Origin: Haliovirga abyssi
Lineage (GTDB): Bacteria > Fusobacteriota > Fusobacteriia > Fusobacteriales > Haliovirgaceae
NCBI RefSeq assembly: GCF_030295325.1
Contig: NZ_AP027059.1
Span: 1,670,637-1,734,636, forward strand
Direction of reading: 5' to 3'
Length of the DNA: 64,000 bases
Position numbers and translations under genes: made by a program
Notes under the pieces: generated by a model
Seen by the model: the letters and a program-made list of their open reading frames with translations, nothing else
Databases searched by the model: none
What the model was told of the DNA's origin: nothing
Shown: positions 18,619 through 26,116 of the stretch, one piece after another
Layout of the letters: each line of letters starts with the position of its first letter
How positions within the stretch are numbered: position 1 is the stretch's first letter

Positions 18619-19063
18619 CTTTATCACCTATTTTCTCATTTTCATCAATCTGCTTATAAACTCTTATTGCAAGTTTTACCGCAATAGAGGCATTTATTAT
18701 ATCTTTTTTCTTTATTTTTGCATCAGTTCCATTGTTTTTTATTAGTTCCTCTAATAAAATATCATCTTTTGAATTTTTTTCTGTTTTTATTTCCTTAGAT
18801 TTTAAGTCATATCCTATTAAATTTCCTATTATTCTCATCAGTTTTTTTCTATTTATTGCAACATTATCAGTTTTGCTAGTTTCCTTTCTCTCATAAAAGG
18901 CAACTGCTGGAATAAGTCCGCTTTGGATTATTGAAGCTCCAAAATTTGAAATATAACCTTTTAATTCTTTAGGAACACCACCTTTATTTTTTATATCAAA
19001 CTCTTTTTCTAATAATTCCATAGCTTTGGATATTAAATTTTCTATAACTTTTTTATCACTCAC
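18611..19063 (-). CDS. cmr5: Cmr5, type III-B small subunit
   Basis: A 150-residue, mostly helical, lysine-rich protein placed between cmr4 and cmr6 in the usual order. The segment YISNFGASIIQSGLIPAVAFYE is typical of Cmr5. It forms the inner filament of the effector along the crRNA-target duplex. The start is a GTG at 19063 that overlaps the cmr4 stop as GTGAGTGA with GGTGATAAAA upstream; a GTG three codons earlier is less likely. Its C-terminal GDKDE residues encode the ribosome binding site of cmr6. Confidence 0.9.
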   Translation of the reverse strand: MSDKKVIENLISKAMELLEKEFDIKNKGGVPKELKGYISNFGASIIQSGLIPAVAFYERKETSKTDNVAINRKKLMRIIGNLIGYDLKSKEIKTEKNSKDDILLEELIKNNGTDAKIKKKDIINASIAVKLAIRVYKQIDENEKIGDKDE

Positions 19064-19847
19064 TTTTATCACCTTCTTTCGTTTTTAACTTTTTAATTTT
19101 ACAAGCTCCATATCCAATAGTTACATTCCCACCAATATGGATTAATTCACCTCCATTTTCATCAAAAAGTATTTTTTCTTCGAATTTTTCCTCTAAAGTT
19201 TTACCTTCAACTTTTTCTTCAATTCCTTTATCTATTCCAAAATAAAATAGAGATTTTCTTGGAACAATTTCTTCATACCATAAATTTTGGCTTTCACCAT
19301 TTTCAAGGTGATTTCTTGCAATCACCGGAAGTTCTGACACTAATTCTTTAAAATCCTTATATTCTAGTATTAATATTTCTTCCTCTCCTTTTTCTTTATC
19401 TATATCTTTAATGAGTTTTTTATATTTAATATACTTTTTAGTTTTATATCCTTCTACTTCTTTCTCTTCTTGAAATTCTTCATTTTTAAAATCTTCAGTC
19501 TCTTTGTAAAACAATTCCATCATCTCTTTAAAGTCATCTAATATTTCTTGACAAGTTACTAAATAATAAGGTCTATCTAATGCTCTTGCTGGAATAGCCA
19601 ATAGTTTTGCTGGAAAAAATTTATATTTTCCTTTTTGAGTTTCATTTCCAAAACCCTCTATTAAATCATCACCACAATGTTCTTTTAATGCTCCTTTTAA
19701 ACTTGATGAATTTATTGTAGGAAATCCCGTAATTACATCTCTTTGTACTCTAGTATCTATTAAACCAAAATCATTATCTCCACTTCCTACATGTAAATTT
19801 GTAAAACACTCTATTAAATATATATCTTTCTTGATTTTTATACACAT
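19056..19847 (-). CDS. cmr4: Cmr4, type III-B backbone RNase subunit
   Basis: A 263-residue RAMP protein. The N-terminus CFTNLHVGSGDNDFG runs into LIDTRVQRDVITGFPTI and SSSLKGALKEH, the Cmr4 signature. The Asp of the IDTRVQRD loop (D31, or D26 just before it) is the expected catalytic residue for cutting target RNA every 6 nt. The glycine-rich end GGNVTIGYGACKI closes the RAMP fold. The start overlaps the cmr3 stop by one base (TAATG). Confidence 0.93.
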   Translation of the reverse strand: MCIKIKKDIYLIECFTNLHVGSGDNDFGLIDTRVQRDVITGFPTINSSSLKGALKEHCGDDLIEGFGNETQKGKYKFFPAKLLAIPARALDRPYYLVTCQEILDDFKEMMELFYKETEDFKNEEFQEEKEVEGYKTKKYIKYKKLIKDIDKEKGEEEILILEYKDFKELVSELPVIARNHLENGESQNLWYEEIVPRKSLFYFGIDKGIEEKVEGKTLEEKFEEKILFDENGGELIHIGGNVTIGYGACKIKKLKTKEGDKSE

Positions 19848-20983
19848 TACTTTATCCCTCCCGTAATATAATTATATCCTATCACTTTTATATGTTTTTT
19901 ATTAATAATTTCTTCTATTTTTTGTGATCCTTTACTAACATAAATTACACTTCCCCTTTTAAGAAGAAAATAAGGTTTAACTTTTTTCCCATCATTTGTC
20001 TTATAGTCATAAACGAAATTTTTAAAAAATTGTTTTTCGCCTAAAATAAAATCTACCTCTGTTTTTAATTTATAAAATTCATCTTCATTTAATATAATGT
20101 CACTTATGCAAACTATTCTTTCTTTAGATGTTTTATAATTTTCAACTAATCCTTCAAAATCTAAACTACTTTTAGTAATTTCAAGTTTAAATGGTTTCCC
20201 TTCTGCTCCAATATAAACTGTAGTTTTATATGATTCTTTCTCACTAATTTCAAATATATCTTCTTCCAATTTTACAAAAAAACAAAATTCAAAATTATTT
20301 TTTAATTTATAATACAGTTGCCTATAATATCCATTTTCTGTTACTTTAGTATCAATACCTATTCTTTCATCTTCCTCAAAAATATCATCAAACAAATATT
20401 TTTTCTTAAATGAGTTAAAACTTATTATTTTTCTATTTAAACCATTTTTAACTTCATAATTTTTTAAATTTGGAATAAAATTTTTATAATCTTTATCTGC
20501 TTTACTATCTTTATTTTCTGAATTAAAATAACAATTTCCTTCTGATTTTTCAAACTTTAATCCATAATCTAAAGGAGCTGGAGTAAAGATATTTCCATCT
20601 TTGTATAAAAATATAGGAGATATATTTTTTATTTTACCAAATCCATCTTCATTTTTATGCCCTTCTGCATTAAAACTCCCATTCCCTATTAACTTAACAA
20701 TCTCTTGAGAATTCTTTGAATACTCTCGTCTATCTTCTTTATAATATCCAGTTACAATTAATATTTCTCTTCTCAACATCCCTAATATTGTAGTTTGTTG
20801 AGGAAAATATTCAGATTTTACATAATAATTTTTTATTGATTCTCTACCACTTGAATAATTAAAAGTTTCTCTTCCGGAAAAAAAATAGGAGTCTAATGGT
20901 TTTAATCTAACAAAATATATTTTTTTAGAAATAGTTTTGGTCCTCTTTTTTTTTGATTTATTTTTTTTCCTATTTCTCCCCAT
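19847..20983 (-). CDS. cmr3: Cmr3, type III-B Cas5-like subunit
   Basis: A 378-residue protein. After a ~20-residue Lys/Arg-rich tail it carries FVRLKPLDSYFFSGRETFN, the hallmark start of Cmr3, and TILGMLRREIL. It holds the crRNA 5' handle and binds Cmr2. The ATG overlaps the cmr2 stop by one base. The basic N-terminal extension is longer than usual and may contact RNA. Confidence 0.92.
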   Translation of the reverse strand: MGRNRKKNKSKKKRTKTISKKIYFVRLKPLDSYFFSGRETFNYSSGRESIKNYYVKSEYFPQQTTILGMLRREILIVTGYYKEDRREYSKNSQEIVKLIGNGSFNAEGHKNEDGFGKIKNISPIFLYKDGNIFTPAPLDYGLKFEKSEGNCYFNSENKDSKADKDYKNFIPNLKNYEVKNGLNRKIISFNSFKKKYLFDDIFEEDERIGIDTKVTENGYYRQLYYKLKNNFEFCFFVKLEEDIFEISEKESYKTTVYIGAEGKPFKLEITKSSLDFEGLVENYKTSKERIVCISDIILNEDEFYKLKTEVDFILGEKQFFKNFVYDYKTNDGKKVKPYFLLKRGSVIYVSKGSQKIEEIINKKHIKVIGYNYITGGIK

Positions 20984-22530
20984 TATTCATCACCTCTTTC
21001 CGTTAAAAACATTAAAAATCTTAATAATTTTAATAAATTTTCTGTTTCTTCTTTTTTCCCATAATTAATAACAAGTTGTAAAATTTTATTAATTTCTCTA
21101 ACTAATCCATTTATTTGCGTTTTATCTGTATGAATCTCTTTTTTAAAATTATTAATAAAAAAATTAGTTAATTTCTCTTCATCATTTTGTATTAATTTTA
21201 ATAATTCAATTTGATTTTCAAGAGTATAAATAACTCCCTTTATTAATTTTTTATCTTTATTATCATAGTTAAATATTTTTAAAAACTCTTGAAACTTCTC
21301 TTTTTCAGCTTTGCTTAAAATAAATTCAATTGGTTTATTTCCACCTTTTAAAAGTTTTACTGCTGTAGCATTTTTACCTTTATATTTTTTCGCTTTTTCA
21401 AATAAAAGCGTTGCTGAATTATTGTATGCTTCATATAATGGATATTTATAATAATTTATAGTAATACCAAATGACAAAGTTCCTTTTTTGTTTGTTTTAC
21501 CTTTTAAATTTTTTAATTTTTCTTCAAATATGTTAGACAAAGCAGTTGTTAATTCAAAAATATTTTTATATTCATTACAACTACTATTTATAATTGGAGC
21601 AAAAAAGAGTAAATCATCTCCACCTGCAAATATAGGCAAGCCCCCATAAATCTCAATTTCTTCTACTGATTCTTTTGCAAATTCAAATAAAATATTAGAA
21701 AAATTTTGATAATCTTCTTTAACTTTAAGTTCCTTAATTATAGCACCTATTCCATCTCCATCTGCTCTTACTACTGCATAATACTTATGGTGTTTTTTAA
21801 ATTCAGCTGACATACTTTCTTTAAATATTTCATAACACTTCTCATCATCAGGATATTTATCATCCTCTTTGCCTTTATTAATTTCTTTATCTATTTCTTC
21901 AACTTTTTCCAAAGACTTTTTATAAATATCAGTAAAAGCAATTTCAGGAAGTGATTTTATTTCATACCCTTCTTCAAAAGCATCTTTTTCTAAAAAATCA
22001 TTACTAACATCATTAATAAAATCAAATAAATAATCTTTATTTTCTTCAAATTGCATAAAACATATTTGTGGTTGTAATTCCATTACATCTAAATATTTAG
22101 ATATCTCAAGAATTATATTATCTTTTGAATCAAGTTCTTTTTCCAGTGCATAAAAATTAATATATGTATCTAAATATTTTATAAATTCTTCTTTTGTTTT
22201 TTTATCTAAATTATCTTTAAACGCATTCTTTGCAAACTCTTCAAAAACACTATCTTTAATTTCTACTAAATCTTTTAATTTAAAATCTTTTTTTACTTCA
22301 ATAATTAATCTATCATGAAATAAACCTGCTTTTTTAGGTTTTGTATAAATAGAATCATCTTTTGAATACGGCAAAATTAATTCTATTCTATTGTCTTGTT
22401 TTAATTTCCAAATAATTTTTTTCATAATATATGAAAACATATAACTAGTACGCCATGCACTACGTGTTTTTTTTGCTCTTGATATTGTATCTACTATTGG
22501 TCCTATCGTTACTCCTATATATTTAGTCAT
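20983..22530 (-). CDS. cmr2: Cmr2/Cas10 without HD domain, GGDD cyclase intact
   Basis: A 515-residue Cas10. It starts directly with the first Palm-like region (MTKYIGVTIGPIVDTISRAK); no N-terminal HD nuclease domain is present and length is well below HD-containing Cas10. The second Palm domain has RADGDGIG near 256 and the catalytic FAGGDDLLFF with GGDD at 303-306. The protein is therefore expected to make a nucleotide messenger when target RNA is bound, but not to cut ssDNA. This N-terminus and the CorA partner resemble the Bacteroides fragilis Cmr2 group that joins ATP and SAM into SAM-AMP. The product here is inferred. Confidence 0.93.
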   Translation of the reverse strand: MTKYIGVTIGPIVDTISRAKKTRSAWRTSYMFSYIMKKIIWKLKQDNRIELILPYSKDDSIYTKPKKAGLFHDRLIIEVKKDFKLKDLVEIKDSVFEEFAKNAFKDNLDKKTKEEFIKYLDTYINFYALEKELDSKDNIILEISKYLDVMELQPQICFMQFEENKDYLFDFINDVSNDFLEKDAFEEGYEIKSLPEIAFTDIYKKSLEKVEEIDKEINKGKEDDKYPDDEKCYEIFKESMSAEFKKHHKYYAVVRADGDGIGAIIKELKVKEDYQNFSNILFEFAKESVEEIEIYGGLPIFAGGDDLLFFAPIINSSCNEYKNIFELTTALSNIFEEKLKNLKGKTNKKGTLSFGITINYYKYPLYEAYNNSATLLFEKAKKYKGKNATAVKLLKGGNKPIEFILSKAEKEKFQEFLKIFNYDNKDKKLIKGVIYTLENQIELLKLIQNDEEKLTNFFINNFKKEIHTDKTQINGLVREINKILQLVINYGKKEETENLLKLLRFLMFLTERGDE

Positions 22531-23971
22531 CTTTATCACCTACTTTTATAAATTCACCATTAATACTATTAATTAAAAAATCATATAAGTTAAACTCACT
22601 CTGTTTAGGGGTTCTACATTTCAAAAAATCTTTATCTTCATAAATAACTTCCCATTCTTTCCCTTTTTTCTCTTTATACTGTAAAATAAAGTTAAAGAGA
22701 ACATCATATAAATATGATGGAATTTCATTTGGAAGCAAATATATTTTATTATCTATAATTTTAAACTTAATTGGTGATTGAAATCTTTCAATTGAGTCAT
22801 TCGAAATCTTAAAAGCTATTTTTTTATTGTTTTCTTTTAATCCAAATTCTATATGTTCTGCTAATCCTAATAAAGCTCTTACATATCTGTACTCCTTAAT
22901 TTCAGAATGAAAACTCCTATCATTATCTCCTTTCAATTGTTCATAATATAATGGATATTTTTCTTTCAATTTCTGTTTAAGAATCGCCTTTTCCCAACGA
23001 TAATTTTCTCCAATATATTCTACTATCTTAGATTTTTTATATCCTCTAAAATTTTTGCCTGATTTTAAAATATTATAGAAATTATTTACATATTTAAGAG
23101 GCTCATTATCTTCTTTAGTAAAATATAAATTGTAATTTTTTCTAATAATTTCATCTACTTCATATTTATATTCAAAATATTTATCTTCTATTGAAAATTT
23201 ATACTCTTCTGGGGTAAAAGAACCAAACCCTTTACTTTGTCTTGTTCCAAAATTTTCATAAACAAAAACATAAGGTAACACATTTTTTATTAGCTCCAAT
23301 ACTTTTTTATCAAAACTAAAGAACTCTATTTCAATTTCTCTATCTGAATAAAAAAAAGCAATACTTTCTCCAAAATAAGAAGTATTTTTTATATCATAAA
23401 CTTCATATGAATTTTTTTTAATAACTTTAAGTTTATATTTTCCTATTTCAGTTTTATTATTAACAGGAAAATTTTTCTCAACAATCTCTTTTGTATCATA
23501 AAATAATTCTTTAAATTCATCCTTTAAATACGATTCTTTGATAAATTTATCAATTTTAGATTTTATTTCTGTTCCCCTTATTTGAAGTTGTTTTTGAGAT
23601 ATAGGTATATAGTCTTTTAAAACTTTTGATTCTTTGATAAATTTAGTTATCCTGTTTTGAATAATTTCAATTAACTCTTCATGTTTTGAAAAAATTTTAA
23701 AATCTAAAAAATTAATTTCTTTATTTTTTAATTCTCCAGAAATATCTTCTGGAATCTTTTTTTTATATGACAATGAAAAATCTAATTTTTTTGTTATCCT
23801 TTTAGTTTTCTTATTTATTTTAGAAAATTTTTTATATTCAACTTCCTGATTTCTAAATTCTTCTTTTAGAATATATTCCATTATTTCTTTATCTAAATTG
23901 AATACTATATTTTCGCTTTGAAAATGTATCAGCGGTGTATGTTGTTTTAGTTTAACAATTAACTTTGCCAT
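22523..23971 (-). CDS. cmr1: Cmr1-like RAMP subunit
   Basis: A 482-residue protein beginning LIVKLKQHTPLIHFQSE, with LQIRGTEIKSKIDKFI near residue 130 and the glycine loop FGTRQSKGFGSF near 250. These are Cmr1 features: the HTPLxHFQ and RGTEIK patterns are typical of the long Cmr1 variants. It is nearly 500 residues, with a large C-terminal extension that I cannot assign. It should bind the 3' end of the crRNA in the complex. Its C-terminal GDKDD encodes the ribosome binding site for cmr2, with an 8-nt overlap. Confidence 0.87.
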   Translation of the reverse strand: MAKLIVKLKQHTPLIHFQSENIVFNLDKEIMEYILKEEFRNQEVEYKKFSKINKKTKRITKKLDFSLSYKKKIPEDISGELKNKEINFLDFKIFSKHEELIEIIQNRITKFIKESKVLKDYIPISQKQLQIRGTEIKSKIDKFIKESYLKDEFKELFYDTKEIVEKNFPVNNKTEIGKYKLKVIKKNSYEVYDIKNTSYFGESIAFFYSDREIEIEFFSFDKKVLELIKNVLPYVFVYENFGTRQSKGFGSFTPEEYKFSIEDKYFEYKYEVDEIIRKNYNLYFTKEDNEPLKYVNNFYNILKSGKNFRGYKKSKIVEYIGENYRWEKAILKQKLKEKYPLYYEQLKGDNDRSFHSEIKEYRYVRALLGLAEHIEFGLKENNKKIAFKISNDSIERFQSPIKFKIIDNKIYLLPNEIPSYLYDVLFNFILQYKEKKGKEWEVIYEDKDFLKCRTPKQSEFNLYDFLINSINGEFIKVGDKDD

Positions 23972-23989
23972 AATATCCCCCTTTCTTTT

Positions 23990-25573
23990 TTATGCTATTA
24001 TAAATATATAATATAATATAAACAATATTATTATAGATGTTAAACTCCACTTTTCATTTTGAAATTTTTTTGCTATTTTATTAATTATATTTTCTTTATT
24101 TTTTTTTGATTCATATACCAAATTATACAAAATTAAAATAGTTATTATAAAAGGAATAATTACAAAAAATCCCCCTTTTATAAATAGTTCATACTTATTA
24201 TTAATATCTAATATATCTTTGAATCTATCCATTCCAATAATAGAATTAATTAAAGATGCTATTCCTATAGCTCCTCCTAATATTGTTATAATATTTAATC
24301 TTAATTGGAGCTTTCTGTCTTGCTTTAATCTTTTTTCACTCTCAAGCATAGAATAATAATTATATAATTCATAAATTTCTTTCTCTAATTCTCTTACAGC
24401 ATCATTAATTCCCATAATATCTCGGACCATATTGTAAATTTCTATTCCTTGTTCTTGTGCTGTCACTTCCCTAAAATTCATTAAATTAAGAAATTCTAAA
24501 TACTCTTTTTGTAATCTTCTAATGCTCTCAATATTCTCTTCCTTCATAACTTTTGATATTTTATTTTTAAATTTTAAAATAGTTGCTCTTTGCATTAAAA
24601 CAATTATCATTATTTGATAATACATTGTTTTTATATGAGATAATAATATATTTTTAGGGAACCATCTTTCATTCGTAGCTACAACAAATGAATATCTGCT
24701 TATTCCAAATAAAGTTCCTTCTTCTATCCACCTATCATAACTATATTTTTTTAAATACTCTTTTATCATATTTTTACTCTTCAAAGAATTAAAGTTCCCA
24801 TCTATAAATAAAAATTTTGCCCAATCTTCATTTGAAAAATAATTATATTCTTTACTGCTATTATTATACTTTTTTAATACCTCTGAAAATTCATCATTCC
24901 CATACCAACAAATAGTAAACATTCTATCATCAATTAAGGGTTTAATTTTATTACTTAATTCATCTCCTATTAGTTTTCTTATTGTTTTAGAAATTCTTAT
25001 ATTTTTACCATTTAAATAATTATAAAAATCTTCAGAAATTATATTTTCAATTTCCAATTCTTTTGCTAAAAAATTAGCTTTAGCTGATTCTACAGGAATA
25101 AATTGTGGATAAATTCTTCTCCCAAAATCATTTATTTTTAAAATATCTGTTCTCTCTTCATACTTATAATTTTCTAAATGAAATAAAAGTATTCCTACTC
25201 CTGTTTTAAATATTCTTATAGCAACACCTGAAATTTCAAGCTCATATTCCTTTTCATTTAAAATTTTTATTATATATTTAGCATTTTCCTTTATTTGTTT
25301 ATTTATTAAATAAACACTTAAATCCAATTTATCAATTTTATCTTTTTGATTATATAAAAGTTTTTGAACAGCGGGATAAAAATATACAAATTCATTATAG
25401 TTAAAAATTTTATTTTTATCTTTTTGTTCTCCTTCTACATCAAAAGGGATATATTCCCATTTATTTTTTTCTAAAATTTTTACTGTCTTTTTTAAATCAA
25501 ATTCATCTTCTTCAATAGTAAAGGGAAACATAAAAGTATGATGGCTAATTATATCTTTATCATTTTTTGCCAT
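23990..25573 (-). CDS. CorA-like membrane effector of type III-B CRISPR
   Basis: A 527-residue protein with a large soluble N-terminal part (~1-420, including a helical coiled stretch from ~330 to 420) and a membrane part at the C-terminus: TM at ~428-447, ~463-487 and ~509-526. This is CorA-like topology. Canonical CorA has GMN after TM1; here GMD (447-449) occurs. Such proteins are fixed partners of HD-less Cmr systems and act as the membrane effector activated by SAM-AMP in B. fragilis. It is the first intact gene of the III-B operon, 18 nt before cmr1, with a strong AAGGAGGTGATCG site. Ligand and pore activity here are inference. Confidence 0.85.
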   Translation of the reverse strand: MAKNDKDIISHHTFMFPFTIEEDEFDLKKTVKILEKNKWEYIPFDVEGEQKDKNKIFNYNEFVYFYPAVQKLLYNQKDKIDKLDLSVYLINKQIKENAKYIIKILNEKEYELEISGVAIRIFKTGVGILLFHLENYKYEERTDILKINDFGRRIYPQFIPVESAKANFLAKELEIENIISEDFYNYLNGKNIRISKTIRKLIGDELSNKIKPLIDDRMFTICWYGNDEFSEVLKKYNNSSKEYNYFSNEDWAKFLFIDGNFNSLKSKNMIKEYLKKYSYDRWIEEGTLFGISRYSFVVATNERWFPKNILLSHIKTMYYQIMIIVLMQRATILKFKNKISKVMKEENIESIRRLQKEYLEFLNLMNFREVTAQEQGIEIYNMVRDIMGINDAVRELEKEIYELYNYYSMLESEKRLKQDRKLQLRLNIITILGGAIGIASLINSIIGMDRFKDILDINNKYELFIKGGFFVIIPFIITILILYNLVYESKKNKENIINKIAKKFQNEKWSLTSIIILFILYYIFIIA

Positions 25574-25999
25574 ATTCGATCACCTCCTTTAAAATTTTTT
25601 CTATTTCTAAATTAAATTGATTTTCTCCTACTTCAAAATATCCATTTTCAGTCCCACCAAAATATATTTTATTTCTATATTTTTTATAATATCTTCCTCC
25701 AATCCCTCTTGCTTTTATTCCATAATATATAAACTCTCTGTCAGTACATATATAAATCTTATTATTTTATCTGTAATTGTAGAAAATTTATTAGTTAATA
25801 ATGATTTTTATTAACATTTTCATTATAATGGTCTATTCACATATATTCAAAATTACAGTTGATATCTTCTTTTAATTCTATGCCAATAATTAATTTATCT
25901 TTATTTTTTTATTATTTCTTTATAGTCACTTAATTTTACTTTACAACTTAAATTGTTATAATAAAAAATTTCATTTTTATTAGTTAATATTTTTTTCAT
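25560..25999 (-). pseudogene. Decayed ORF upstream of the CorA-like gene
   Basis: Protein-like text runs from an ATG at 25999 (MKKILTNKNEIFYYNNL...) but breaks at several stops and frame changes. It resumes as DKLIIGIELKEDINCNFEYM and ends in an open stretch (IYICTDREFIYYGIKARG... FGGTENGYFEVG) with a TGA that overlaps the CorA-like start. Joined, it would be a protein of about 140 residues. I do not recognise it. Position as the first gene of the operon suggests it once belonged to the III-B system; the last ~63 codons remain open and provide the ribosome binding site of the next gene. Confidence 0.5.
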
Positions 26000-26116
26000 G
26001 GTATAAGTATTCTTTTGGTTGTATAGATAATTTATCATTTGATTATATTATATTTTATTATATATATCAATTAAAATTAATAATAATAATTTAATATATT
26101 AGATTAGTTAAAAAAT
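26000..26116. other. AT-rich gap at the distal end of array 2
   Basis: It is very AT-rich, with a TATAAT-like element on the minus strand that could serve the III-B operon; a -35 box is not clear. Confidence 0.3.

Noticed and set aside
20983-22530. Possible HD nuclease domain in Cas10
   Set aside because: The protein begins directly with the Palm-like region, and no HD motif is present near the N-terminus.
23990-25573. Housekeeping magnesium transporter (true CorA)
   Set aside because: It is embedded in the Cmr operon, has a much longer and different soluble part, and GMD in place of GMN.
25617-25814. Plus-strand 65-codon frame upstream of the CorA-like gene
   Set aside because: The minus strand carries the protein-like remnant that overlaps the CorA-like start; the plus frame lacks a ribosome binding site.
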